From: a virus
DNA length: 21,069 nucleotides
Direction: 5' to 3' (one strand)
Virus record (IMG/VR): IMGVR_UViG_3300017717_000113
Location: 1 to 21,069 of that record
Shown: positions 1 to 8,350 of the stretch, one piece after another
Numbering within the stretch: position 1 is the stretch's first letter
Layout of the letters: each line of letters starts with the position of its first letter
Made by a program: the position numbers and the translations under genes
Notes under the pieces: generated by a model
Told to the model about the DNA's origin: nothing
Databases searched by the model: none
What the model saw: only the letters and a program-made list of their open reading frames with translations

Positions 1-252
1 CATATATTTACTATTATTATCTGTTTTTATCCAAGATGATATACTTAATGCACCAGTAATCTGGACAGAGCTATCATTACCAAAATCTATATAATCATTG
101 TTACCATCAAACGATGTCGAACCCTCTGATGGAAATGCAAGGGTGTCTGACCTACTTGATTTGAAGTCGAGGTATAACTTGAGGTTGTCCTTGACATATG
201 TTAAGAGGGATGCACCACCCCTAATTAGCGATGAGCCTAATCCTAAAGCCAT
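1..252 (-). CDS. LamG-like (concanavalin-fold) virion protein, C-terminus beyond window
   Basis: This is the N-terminal 84 residues of a protein that continues past the left edge. The start MALGLGSSLIRGG is followed from about residue 25 by a LamG/laminin-G-like beginning: LYLDF, then FDGNNDYIDFGN, then ALSISSWIK. That pattern (a tract of displayed sequence, F-x-G-x-x-D-Y-I, then an S-x-S-x-W-I-K strand) is typical of LamG_3/concanavalin-like lectin domains. Such domains on phage tail or fibre proteins usually bind surface glycans; that role is inferred here. The start lies one base after the stop (TAG) of the preceding gene, so it is probably translated by reinitiation. It is the last visible gene of the late operon. 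Confident of the gene and fold class, not of its exact place in the virion. Confidence 0.8.
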   Translation of the reverse strand, partial: MALGLGSSLIRGGASLLTYVKDNLKLYLDFKSSRSDTLAFPSEGSTSFDGNNDYIDFGNDSSVQITGALSISSWIKTDNNSKYM

Positions 253-253
253 G

Positions 254-553
254 CTAACCTAAGTAAGCTACTACTTTACCGCTTGATAACTGAAACCCAG
301 ACCAACGACCAAATACAGTAATTCCTTGAGGAAATGTAACGCTAGCTACGCTATCACCACCATTATTAGTGCTTCCTATATATTGATTAGTTCCTGATTC
401 TGGGGTAAGAGATGTAAATACAGTATCTTCTAAAAATTGTATAGCAAGTATTTTTTTACCTGTTACAGCACCGCTACTTGTTTCTAACAAAGAGCCTACT
501 TGACCCAATGATACATTACCGCTTTCTACTACATTATATTTATTTATTGCCAT
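254..553 (-). CDS. Small putative virion protein of unknown function
   Basis: A 99-residue protein that I do not recognise by function. I start it at MAINKYNVV because AGGAGTT lies a good distance upstream; an in-frame Met 13 codons earlier (592) lacks such support. The C-terminal half alternates small and aliphatic residues (SVASVTFPQGITVFGRW, then SSGKVVAYLG), which suggests an all-beta fold. It reads like a small decoration or tail-associated protein. It lies between an adaptor-like gene and a LamG protein, within the structural operon, so a virion role is inferred from context only. It has no Cys and no membrane segment. Confidence 0.7.
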   Translation of the reverse strand: MAINKYNVVESGNVSLGQVGSLLETSSGAVTGKKILAIQFLEDTVFTSLTPESGTNQYIGSTNNGGDSVASVTFPQGITVFGRWSGFQLSSGKVVAYLG

Positions 554-632
554 CTTGTTAACTCCTGTTCTATGCCTTACCGAGCTTGACAATTCTCATG
601 GGCATATCTTGGTTTAATTTACTAAAATTATA

Positions 633-1031
633 TTAAAAGTCAATACTATTTATAGACCTAAATGTACCTAATCTACCACGATAAGCATGCTTTCTTCCAT
701 TTTTAACATCATCTTCAAACTTACCATTAAAATATTGAGCAAGTTGTAAGGTTTCTATATTCCTTTCATAACCAAGTGCAATAGCTTTATTTACTAATGC
801 ATCTTGGTATTGTTGAGGTATATCAGATTCTTGCTTATCCCAATTTCTATCCATAGAAGGTATATTAAAATGCTTCGCTTTTTTATTGTAAAATAAAGTA
901 AGTAATTGACCAGCTATTGAAGAATCGGGTGAAGATATTTTTTCCTTATCTACTTTTGATTCATCATAATAACCAAGTAAAATATTATTATCTTCAACCC
1001 ACCATACCCATTGTTTAATCATTGTGCTCAT
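633..1031 (-). CDS. Putative head-tail adaptor/connector protein
   Basis: A 132-residue protein with an aromatic N-terminus (KQWVWWVEDNNILLGYY) and a helical C-terminal half (IPQQYQDALVNKAIALGYE, then LQLAQYFNGKFEDDVKNG). The pattern I-P-x-x-Y-x-x-A-L-V-x-x-A-I followed by an A-x-Y-F-x-x-x-F/Y helix is common in small adaptor or completion proteins of short-tailed phages. The assignment is inferred from that pattern and from context. The start overlaps the stop of the upstream gene by one base (TAATG) and has AAGGGA upstream, supporting coupled translation. A second in-frame Met three codons later has poorer spacing. No enzyme motif is visible. Confidence 0.7.
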   Translation of the reverse strand: MSTMIKQWVWWVEDNNILLGYYDESKVDKEKISSPDSSIAGQLLTLFYNKKAKHFNIPSMDRNWDKQESDIPQQYQDALVNKAIALGYERNIETLQLAQYFNGKFEDDVKNGRKHAYRGRLGTFRSINSIDF

Positions 1032-1309
1032 TAAGTCATATCCCTTTTAACAGCTCTACCTGTAAACCTACTTATAGTTTCTCCATTTAAATCAACATCT
1101 TTAATTTCCATTATTTCATCTTTGTCACCATCTACACTTAAAGAATATCTTCTTTGGTCTGCAACTACAGTTATTTCTTTTGATGATTCTAGTATTCTTG
1201 TTCTAGTAGTGTACTCATCCTGAGCTCTATTAATCATTTTTATAATCTCTTGAGCATTCATTTGAGGATGATGTTGCTGTACTAATTCAACCATCTCTTT
1301 TAATATCAT
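1031..1309 (-). CDS. Putative adaptor-like structural protein
   Basis: A 92-residue protein. The N-terminal helices carry EIIKMINRAQDEYTTRTRIL, followed by beta-rich EITVVADQRRYSLS and DEIMEIKDVDLNG. The pattern I-N-x-A-Q-x-E, R-T-x-I-L, then a Q-x-x-Y-x-L strand is typical of the N-terminus of gp11-like adaptor or DUF6682-type proteins of podoviruses, as I recall those families. It is shorter than a full gp11-like protein (about 200 residues), so the adaptor function may be split between this gene and the next one. Both gene ends use TAATG overlaps, and GGAG for this gene lies within the last codons of the upstream gene. Confidence 0.68.
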   Translation of the reverse strand: MILKEMVELVQQHHPQMNAQEIIKMINRAQDEYTTRTRILESSKEITVVADQRRYSLSVDGDKDEIMEIKDVDLNGETISRFTGRAVKRDMT

Positions 1310-2877
1310 TATTTAGCTCCTATTCTAGATATATTTTTATCAGTATTGGGGTTAAATATACTAGCCCAACCTTCATCTACTAATTGTTTTATAATAGCTA
1401 ATTGATTTTGCATCATTTGTAAATCAGAACTAAATTTATTTGCTACAGCAGAAGCTCTTTGTATTTCTTGTCCAGCTGTATTAAGAGTCCCACTAAGCAT
1501 TTCAGGGTCTTCTTCTCCTAACCAATATTCAGCATCTTTAGCACTACCGGTAAGTGTAGCATCATTGTCTATTAAATCTTTTGCTTTGTTTATAGCATCA
1601 TTATACTCACTAACCATTGTAGTTTTTAAATCTCCAATCTTTTTTAATAAAACATAATAAGATGCAATTTTTATTATTTGAGTATGAAATAATCTTGGCA
1701 TATTAGTTATAGTTTCAGCAGAGTCATCAATCGTACCCGGGACTACTTTTGTTATATAAGCTAATTCTGTAGCACTTGGAGCGGGGTAAATTTGAACTTT
1801 TCCATTTTCAATAGAATATACTGGCGATTTAGAATCTGCGTAGTAAACACTATTTAAATCTTGAACTTGAGTTATAAATTTTTTATCCACTAAAGAAGCG
1901 TCAAACTTATTGCTCTCAACGGTAGTATTTGTTAAAGCAAGGTTGCTTTGATTTCCTTTTAAATCAGCTAATGTATTTTTTGTAAAATCATAGTAAAGAA
2001 CTAAATCATTAGAAGAAGTATAGTCTTTATAATTATTAAGTAAATCTATATAATTGGCATTGTTATATATAGCGTAAATATTAGAATTGTCTAATAAGGT
2101 ATTGTAAATACCAAAGTTTTTTAAATGAAAATTACCTGAGTATTCAGTCGGAGAAGAACCAGCCCCACTAACTAAATCTATATGGTATCCAATATAAGCC
2201 CTAGAATTTGAATCGTGATAATAAAAATTTGATAAACTAAAAGTACCTGTTGTTATTAAATTTGTTTTAACTCCATTAATAAATATATCTGTAGTAGAAC
2301 CATTAGATTTTACAATAATATTATACCAAACATTTGGCTCTATTGTATAATCAGAAATTATTCTTTTATAAGTGCTCTCATGATGGCTGTATGATGAACC
2401 TTCCGCTACTTTTCCATATTCAAAATAAATATTGTTTTTTGCATTTTTTCTAATTCTATAACCATTAGTACCAGCCCCGCCAACAGTTAGATTATTAGAT
2501 GTAAATATTGGACAGTCAGTATCCCTATCTAAGAATTTTATTATCATAGATACTGTAACTGATTGAGCATTATACGCATCAGTACTTGTAGAACTTCCAT
2601 CTACTAAAGCAACAGCTCCTGTTTTGCTTACTAAATATCCTGTTGTACTGTCTACTCTGGTTACATTTAATACTATATTATTTACTAAGTTATTATCACT
2701 GTCTGTATTAGAATTACTCTCAACCTCAGAAGACATTAAGTGAAGCATCTCAGGTTGTAATTGAGATACTTTTTGTATAGTATCTATTTGAGCATTTTCT
2801 AATGCTTGAGCTATAGTAGTAGCATCATTAGTACTAGCATCACCTGTTAACTGTCCTATTTGTGTAGTAAAACTCAT
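1309..2877 (-). CDS. Structural protein with inserted LamG-like domain
   Basis: A 522-residue protein with three parts. Residues 1-75 are helical (ALENAQIDTIQKVSQL, then VNNIVLNVTRVDS). Residues about 100-318 form a LamG/concanavalin-like domain (SVTVSMIIKF, a YNIIVKSNGSTTDIFINGV strand pair, and FGIYNTLLD). Residues about 328-522 return to a typical phage structural protein: LNSVYYADSKSPVYSIENGK, VQIYPAPSA, a PRLFHTQIIKIASYYVLLKK helix and a long C-terminal coiled segment. The flanks read as one continuous fold in related phages as I know them, so the LamG portion looks like an insertion that would display a glycan-binding surface on the virion. The stop forms a TAATG overlap with the next gene and the ATG follows the upstream TAA directly. 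Exact virion location unknown. Confidence 0.78.
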   Translation of the reverse strand: MSFTTQIGQLTGDASTNDATTIAQALENAQIDTIQKVSQLQPEMLHLMSSEVESNSNTDSDNNLVNNIVLNVTRVDSTTGYLVSKTGAVALVDGSSTSTDAYNAQSVTVSMIIKFLDRDTDCPIFTSNNLTVGGAGTNGYRIRKNAKNNIYFEYGKVAEGSSYSHHESTYKRIISDYTIEPNVWYNIIVKSNGSTTDIFINGVKTNLITTGTFSLSNFYYHDSNSRAYIGYHIDLVSGAGSSPTEYSGNFHLKNFGIYNTLLDNSNIYAIYNNANYIDLLNNYKDYTSSNDLVLYYDFTKNTLADLKGNQSNLALTNTTVESNKFDASLVDKKFITQVQDLNSVYYADSKSPVYSIENGKVQIYPAPSATELAYITKVVPGTIDDSAETITNMPRLFHTQIIKIASYYVLLKKIGDLKTTMVSEYNDAINKAKDLIDNDATLTGSAKDAEYWLGEEDPEMLSGTLNTAGQEIQRASAVANKFSSDLQMMQNQLAIIKQLVDEGWASIFNPNTDKNISRIGAK

Positions 2878-3585
2878 TTAACCTTGAACACCATATGATG
2901 ATACCCTAGAAGATGGAGTTGTAAAAACAGAATCCTCGTTTTGATATTCATCTAAAAGACCCCTATCTTTCATTAAACTATTAAAAGCATTTGATGTTTT
3001 TGGGCCTAATATTGAGTCTACCTCACCTTCATAATAACCTTCGTCTTTCATAAGTTGTTGTAAAGAACCTAAGTTTTCTTGAGACACATCTTGTATATTC
3101 ATACCCTTTTTTAACATACTCATTGCTTCTTGAGGATTATAGGTATTACTACTTTCCTCTGTAGGCATTTCAGTATTATAAGTGCCACCACCCGCTTCTG
3201 TAAAAGCGTCAGATTCTGGCTTGCCACCAAACATACTCCTTAATCTACTTCCTAGCCCACCTATAAAATCTTTAGTAGATTGGTCAACTCCTCGTTCTTT
3301 TCCAAATCTTATTTTACCAAGTGCTTGCATAGTTGATGGGTCAATACCTTTTTGCTCTCCCAAATAGGGTTTATCTATTCCTGCTTTTTCTCCCATTATA
3401 AAACCTCCGGGGCCTTCAGGGTTAGCTTTTATAAGACCTTCATCATCATAAAGCCTATCTTTTATACCCTTACCAATAGCCGTTGCTCCTCTGCCTAACA
3501 TACCACCTAAAGCTTCACCAAGAGTGCTGTCTACTAATGGTTCACCATAAGCATTCATTCTATTACCACCACCAAATATTGCCAT
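2878..3585 (-). CDS. Structural protein with peptidoglycan-binding-like C-terminal domain
   Basis: A 235-residue protein. The Gly-rich N-terminus (EALGGMLGRGATAIGKGIKD) and the middle GKERGVDQSTKDFIGGLGSR look flexible and partly helical, as in phage internal or ejected proteins. Residues about 152-208 resemble a PG_binding_1 domain: LGSLQQLMKDEGYYEGEVDS then LGPKTSNAFNSLMKD, matching the family pattern L-Q-x-x-L-x-x-x-G-Y-x-G-x-V-D-x-x-x-G-P-x-T-x-x-A. No catalytic domain accompanies it. It could hold the virion to the cell wall or be delivered during entry; this is inferred. The start uses a TAATG overlap with the 37-residue peptide upstream. Confidence 0.7.
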   Translation of the reverse strand: MAIFGGGNRMNAYGEPLVDSTLGEALGGMLGRGATAIGKGIKDRLYDDEGLIKANPEGPGGFIMGEKAGIDKPYLGEQKGIDPSTMQALGKIRFGKERGVDQSTKDFIGGLGSRLRSMFGGKPESDAFTEAGGGTYNTEMPTEESSNTYNPQEAMSMLKKGMNIQDVSQENLGSLQQLMKDEGYYEGEVDSILGPKTSNAFNSLMKDRGLLDEYQNEDSVFTTPSSRVSSYGVQG

Positions 3586-3698
3586 TACTTACCCCTTTGA
3601 GTATAAACACCCCTAGTTACAACAGGTTTTTCAACTTTAGGTACTTCTTTAATTTCAACTATTTTTTTTACTTTTTTCTTTATTTCTTTTTTAGCCAT
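3585..3698 (-). CDS. Lys-rich 37-residue peptide
   Basis: A very short gene: start MAKKEIKKKVKKIVEIKEV, end VVTRGVYTQRGK. It is preceded by AAGGA at good spacing and its TAA overlaps the ATG of the next structural gene (TAATG). The N-terminal half is strongly basic and may be helical; a Pro/Val-rich segment follows. Short Lys-rich peptides just after the capsid gene occur in other phages, but I know of no defined function. Coding support comes from the ribosome site, the tight overlap and the otherwise gene-free gap. Function unknown. Confidence 0.6.
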   Translation of the reverse strand: MAKKEIKKKVKKIVEIKEVPKVEKPVVTRGVYTQRGK

Positions 3699-3719
3699 TT
3701 TAAATCCTTAGTTATCCAA

Positions 3720-3737
3720 GGCCCCTGTTAAGGGGCC
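3720..3737 (-). terminator. GC hairpin after the capsid gene
   Basis: A perfect GGCCCC/GGGGCC six-base-pair stem with a six-base loop lies 19 bases past the capsid stop. Read on the minus strand it is followed only by TTGGAT, so it lacks a good U-run. It may be a weak terminator, attenuator or processing stop that raises capsid mRNA relative to the genes downstream. Confidence 0.55.
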
Positions 3738-3755
3738 CTGAATTGGTTGTTATTA

Positions 3756-5174
3756 TTAAGAGAACTTAAGAATAGTATGTGTCTCAGGCAAAGAGATTTC
3801 TAGACCAGCTTCGGTCATAACAATATCTTTTCTTCCGTCTACATTATTATTCTGTACATTCGTAATAATATGAGTATCACGATTAACACCATTACCTGCT
3901 AATGGGCGATAAGCCACATTTGCAAGGTCAATCATAATAGCATAATCTTCGTGCATTCCTCTAAGTAAAGGCTCTGCAACTAAGTTTAAGTTACCATAGA
4001 TTGTATTAACCACAGATACATTGTGCCCAAAGGCACCTTTTATATTCTGTACATCCAGACCATAGCCATTAGAACCACCAGAAGTAGATGCTGTATGACC
4101 AAGTGCTACTGTGTTACCCAAGAATGAATCACCACCTAGTTTATTAAACCAAGAGATTACTTTTCTAGAAGCAAGTACAAGCTTATTTCCGCTGTTTCCT
4201 GTTTCAGGAGCGAAAATATCTTCCATTGAAGTTAGAAAGTCATCATAACTTGAGCTAGCATATGTAAAGGGTTTAATCTTTCCATATCTTTCAGTGTAAG
4301 GTAAAATACCCCAAGAGCGTCTTACAGGCCCACTAGCTGTTGAATCATCAGAACCAACACCAAAAAGCATTGCATGCTCGATGTCCATCTTATGTTCCAT
4401 TAGCTTAGATTGCCATACTCTCTTGTATTCATCTGCCTTACCTCTGTAACGAGTAGCCATTGCTGTACCAGAGAACATAGGAATTGCAGTTTTAAAAATC
4501 TGCGCATACCCTTCTCTATCGTACATTTCGTCTTTCCAACCCTCTGGGTCAGTTCCACCTTCTGCAAAAGCACTACCAACTACTTGAGCTTTAGCTCCAA
4601 CTTCCATTTTTATCTTACTACTAGAAGCTGGAGTTTGTGCTCCAGTTCCGGGTAAAGATAAGTCAATGAAAGTAAGCGCTAGTTGAGCTTTAGAAGCACT
4701 AACTACAGGCGCTCCTGCAATTTTAAAAGTAGCGTGATATTTAGCAGTCGCATAACTTGAACCATTAGATGCGTACTTTACTTCTACTTTTATTAACTGG
4801 TCTTGTAATAAGAAGTTTGGTGCAACTGCTGTTGACACCTCACGCCCATACTTATCATATAGACATTCAACTTCTAATACCTCACTACCTCCAGCCGCTA
4901 AATCCCAATCTGCATTAGAACTATATCCGGTTGGAGAGATTTCTTCCGTCTTTACTTGAAAGTTCCTGCGTTGCCACTGATGACGCTGTTCTAAGAATTT
5001 GAACACTGGGTCATCGGTAGGCTTCTTTGCAACTTTCGAGAGGTATGTAAAGAATGGACTTTGCTCTGGAGCGAGTTCTGCAACTCTTTCTCCAAAGTTA
5101 AACATCCGTCTGCTATCATTAATAGTAGACGACTGCATACTGCCACCAGTAGATATACTGTATTTGTCAGCCAT
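3756..5174 (-). CDS. Major capsid protein
   Basis: A 472-residue protein immediately downstream of the scaffold. The N-terminal MFNFGERVAELAPEQSPF, then FTYLSKVAKKPTDDPVFKFL, followed by a DYAIMIDLANVAYRPLAG segment and the C-terminal ETHTILKFS, match large HK97-fold capsid proteins of the SU10/DUF5309 type as I know them. The order portal, scaffold, capsid supports the call strongly. GGAG lies upstream of the ATG. It would form the icosahedral shell. There is no sign of an N-terminal protease-cleaved domain; the separate scaffold gene fits that. A GC hairpin follows the stop. Confidence 0.92.
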   Translation of the reverse strand: MADKYSISTGGSMQSSTINDSRRMFNFGERVAELAPEQSPFFTYLSKVAKKPTDDPVFKFLEQRHQWQRRNFQVKTEEISPTGYSSNADWDLAAGGSEVLEVECLYDKYGREVSTAVAPNFLLQDQLIKVEVKYASNGSSYATAKYHATFKIAGAPVVSASKAQLALTFIDLSLPGTGAQTPASSSKIKMEVGAKAQVVGSAFAEGGTDPEGWKDEMYDREGYAQIFKTAIPMFSGTAMATRYRGKADEYKRVWQSKLMEHKMDIEHAMLFGVGSDDSTASGPVRRSWGILPYTERYGKIKPFTYASSSYDDFLTSMEDIFAPETGNSGNKLVLASRKVISWFNKLGGDSFLGNTVALGHTASTSGGSNGYGLDVQNIKGAFGHNVSVVNTIYGNLNLVAEPLLRGMHEDYAIMIDLANVAYRPLAGNGVNRDTHIITNVQNNNVDGRKDIVMTEAGLEISLPETHTILKFS

Positions 5175-5199
5175 TTTTAACTCCGTTTTATGTTATATC

Positions 5200-6129
5200 C
5201 TATTTCCAAGGATTTTTTGATTCATAATCACTAATCAGGTCATCCATAATTAAATCGCTGGCACTCTTTCCAGTTTGTTGCATGTTAGCGCTACTCTGGA
5301 CTCCCATAGGTGCCGGAACTGATTGTGCTCTCTGAACTTGGTTGAACTGGGGAGAAGGCTGTGCAACGGGTTGCTCAGGTACTTTACCTTTGTCCATTTG
5401 GTATAAACGCCATAGGTTTTCAATATTTAATGATTCAGGGTCGCTCATTTTTTTTATAAAGTCATTGACCTCTTCATCATTAGCATTGTATTGACTCTTT
5501 ATCTGTTGTGAAATAGTATTCACTTGTTCTTGATTACGCTTTTCAGCATCAAAAGCTTCTGTTTGCCTTTTTTGTTCTTCGGCTAACGCATCTCTTTCTA
5601 TCTGTAATAAATTAGCCTCATAATCTAATTTATCAGCGTTATAAGAATCCATCTCATCCCTGTAGTTGTCCATAGTATCTAAATACTGCGCACTAGCACT
5701 ATTAGGGTCATCAATAGCTTCTGCTCTATTAAAGCCTGCTGGTTTTACTGGTTTCTGCGGTGCATCACGAAACGGTTCGATTTCAGGTTCTGAAGATACT
5801 TCTTCAGGCTGATTAGTCGTAGGATTTTGAATAGTCTGCTGTAGAATTTCTACAGTTTTCTTTAACTGTTCATTCTCATTCTTGGCTTTATCTGCTTCAG
5901 ACTGCCAATACTGATATCGAACTTCTCCGTTATCTGATGTAGTTTCATAACCTACTTCTGGAGTTTGTTCAGAACTAGTTTCTACAGATTGCTCAACTGG
6001 AGCTACTGTTTCTTCTGGTTCACTTCCAAAACCCGGAGTAAATACACTATCTACACTATTTTCTATGCCAACAACAGAATCCACCAAATTCTCTTCTGTT
6101 ACTTGACCTTGTTGATTTTCTTGAGCCAT
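5200..6129 (-). CDS. Head scaffolding protein
   Basis: A 309-residue protein that is acidic and Gln/Glu-rich, with a long coiled coil (about residues 78-100, then 150-225, for example DALAEEQKRQTEAFDAEKRN) and a Pro/Gln-rich linker before a C-terminal helix ending ESKNPWK. This composition and position, between portal and major capsid genes, are typical of scaffolding proteins that guide procapsid assembly and later leave. The early acidic, low-complexity region (about residues 10-65) is likely disordered. No protease motif is visible, so it is probably not a scaffold-protease fusion. Confidence 0.85.
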   Translation of the reverse strand: MAQENQQGQVTEENLVDSVVGIENSVDSVFTPGFGSEPEETVAPVEQSVETSSEQTPEVGYETTSDNGEVRYQYWQSEADKAKNENEQLKKTVEILQQTIQNPTTNQPEEVSSEPEIEPFRDAPQKPVKPAGFNRAEAIDDPNSASAQYLDTMDNYRDEMDSYNADKLDYEANLLQIERDALAEEQKRQTEAFDAEKRNQEQVNTISQQIKSQYNANDEEVNDFIKKMSDPESLNIENLWRLYQMDKGKVPEQPVAQPSPQFNQVQRAQSVPAPMGVQSSANMQQTGKSASDLIMDDLISDYESKNPWK

Positions 6130-6152
6130 GTCATTTTCCTCAATTAAGAGCC

Positions 6153-8324
6153 CTAACTAGGAATAGGGGTATCTTGGTTTTTGCCAACTTCTTTTTTAGT
6201 CCTCCTGACTTCAGAAGCCATTTCACTAGTAGCGTCATCAAGGCGTTTCTCATACAAAGTACCTGCGGACTGAGCCCGGTTAGATATCTTATCAAGACCT
6301 GCCTTAAATTTTTCAACTTCAACTCTTTGTTTTAGATTAACATTTTCTCTATCTCTACTCTGCATATCTCCGGATAATCCTTTAATCTTTTCTTGAGCTT
6401 GTTGTAATTGTCTCGTGAGTTGTTCGATTGTATCTGTTCTTTCTAGAACTCCTTCGACATCAAATATTTCTGTTTTCTTCAATACTTCCTCTTTATCTAT
6501 TAATCCATTACGATACGCATCCATATATAATTCTAGTTGCGCATATCTATTTGTTGGAAGCGTTGTTCCTGTTACAACTACAACATCATAGTTACCAATT
6601 CCTATGTCATTGTATTTTTGTATTGTTTGTGTAAAATCATCGTAGAATCTTTTATTAATCAAATATTCGCTGGTCATATTGTTAGGTTGCACCAGACGGA
6701 TAACTTTTTCTTCTTGGTACAGTTGTTGCATAAGTGGGATTGCAACTTGACATACCCTACTCAGACCAGCTTCTATGTCCATTAACTTTGATTTTATCTT
6801 TCTTTGACCGAAGTCATCAATAGATACAGTGGCTTTATAAGTATGAGGAGCGGCTTGAGAATTACCCATCATTAACTCATAAAGACCAAGTTGATGGTCA
6901 ATATCTGATTTAGCAGTTTGTTCGTTTTGATATAATTCATTTGGTAATGGAAGTGGTTGCACTGGTTGAGGCGCTCCTTGGTCAAAGTCTACTTCTATAG
7001 CAACACCGGGTTGTGACCACTTTTGTTCAAACTCTCTCATATCAACAGAGCCTGCTGGGACTAAAATTTTTACATTTGTACTAGTAGTAGCATGAGCTAT
7101 AATAAGTGACCTAGTTTTATTAATATACTCCTGCATATCCTTACACATTCTAACATCAGAAAGAGGATAAGGTGTTCTTGTGTGTATATTCATAAAAGGC
7201 ACTATGGGGTACTTATCAGTCGGCAGTACTCTTTTGTAAAGAAGTTGGTCACCTATTACAACAACTTGACAAACTCTGCATGCTTGAATTTCTACTACTT
7301 TTATTAAACCCTCATCAATAAACTGAGCCATTGTTGTTACTTCTAATGAAGGTGGTTCTGGTAGTTGACTAGGGTCTAGGCCTTGTTGCTCAGCTTGTTC
7401 AACCATCATTTGATAAGACTGCTGAAGTCTTTCCATTGTCATCCTAGCAACATCTTCTCTTACAATGGGTCTACCTTCTATAATATAAGCTTGTCTATTT
7501 TGATATTCTTTATATTCTTCATCATCAAAAACATGCTCAACGCCAGTAAATGTTTCATGTACACGAAATCTACTAACCATTTCTTTATAGTATCTTTCAT
7601 ATCCTCTTACATATTCATCCGACTCTCCTAATGCAGAATCAGTAAGAGTTTCTACATCTTCTGGAAATATAGCTTTACCATCATGCTCTCTACCAGTTTC
7701 AGGCCTATCTGAAAGCCTATCTGAATTAGCATTTTTAATTTTTGTTTCATACTGAGGATACATTTTTCTAGCTTGGTCTCGAGTAAACATTCTAGACACA
7801 ATCATATTTTCTGCATCATCTCCAAATCTATCTCTTGAATTAGGGTCTATATATAAATCTAATGGGTCTATGTCTTTAATGACTACATCTCCCTTTGCAT
7901 TATCACGCATTGGGTCTTGATATACCATCATTACGCCCATTCCACAGGTATAGTAATCATCTACTACATTACGAAGTACACTAATCCCGTCTGATATATC
8001 CCACATATAAGCTATTAAAGCATTAAATAATTGAGCTATTTTATTATCACTATCTTCTCGTGGTGATACTCTAAATTGAGGTCTGTTAGCAGTTAATAGG
8101 GCTTTTGCCATTTCTACTGCGGGATGTATTCTATTTACAACAATAGGAGCTTGTCCACGCTCTCTAAGTACTCGAGCTTGTTCTTTAGTCCATTGTTGAC
8201 CTAAACGAAACTCTCGGTCTTCTTGAGCTTGAATAGCCCACTTTTCTCTATTGTTAGAATAGTCGGTAAAAAGTTTTTGGGTAGCGTCAACAACGCTATT
8301 TTTCTTATTATAGTTCTCAGCCAT
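6153..8324 (-). CDS. Portal protein (P22-like)
   Basis: A 723-residue protein, close to the length of the P22 portal. Near the start it has REFRLGQQWTKEQARVLRER, then PIVVNRIHPAVEMAKALLTA and RPQFRVSPR, the usual opening of P22-type portals. DYYTCGMGVMMVYQDP and DPLDLYIDPNSRD follow. About residues 385-420 hold PLSDVRMCKDMQEYINKTRS, the portal stem/clip pattern. The C-terminal 100 residues are strongly coiled (QLTRQLQQAQEKIKGL), fitting the barrel helix of P22-like portals. It forms the dodecameric DNA entry channel. AGGA lies eight bases upstream of the start. It follows the large terminase by 26 bases. Confidence 0.93.
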   Translation of the reverse strand: MAENYNKKNSVVDATQKLFTDYSNNREKWAIQAQEDREFRLGQQWTKEQARVLRERGQAPIVVNRIHPAVEMAKALLTANRPQFRVSPREDSDNKIAQLFNALIAYMWDISDGISVLRNVVDDYYTCGMGVMMVYQDPMRDNAKGDVVIKDIDPLDLYIDPNSRDRFGDDAENMIVSRMFTRDQARKMYPQYETKIKNANSDRLSDRPETGREHDGKAIFPEDVETLTDSALGESDEYVRGYERYYKEMVSRFRVHETFTGVEHVFDDEEYKEYQNRQAYIIEGRPIVREDVARMTMERLQQSYQMMVEQAEQQGLDPSQLPEPPSLEVTTMAQFIDEGLIKVVEIQACRVCQVVVIGDQLLYKRVLPTDKYPIVPFMNIHTRTPYPLSDVRMCKDMQEYINKTRSLIIAHATTSTNVKILVPAGSVDMREFEQKWSQPGVAIEVDFDQGAPQPVQPLPLPNELYQNEQTAKSDIDHQLGLYELMMGNSQAAPHTYKATVSIDDFGQRKIKSKLMDIEAGLSRVCQVAIPLMQQLYQEEKVIRLVQPNNMTSEYLINKRFYDDFTQTIQKYNDIGIGNYDVVVVTGTTLPTNRYAQLELYMDAYRNGLIDKEEVLKKTEIFDVEGVLERTDTIEQLTRQLQQAQEKIKGLSGDMQSRDRENVNLKQRVEVEKFKAGLDKISNRAQSAGTLYEKRLDDATSEMASEVRRTKKEVGKNQDTPIPS

Positions 8325-8350
8325 AAGTTATCCTATATAAAATATACTAG

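Noticed and set aside
6140-6322. Minus-strand 60-codon frame at the portal end
   Set aside because: It overlaps the portal C-terminus in another frame with no ribosome site and low-complexity composition.
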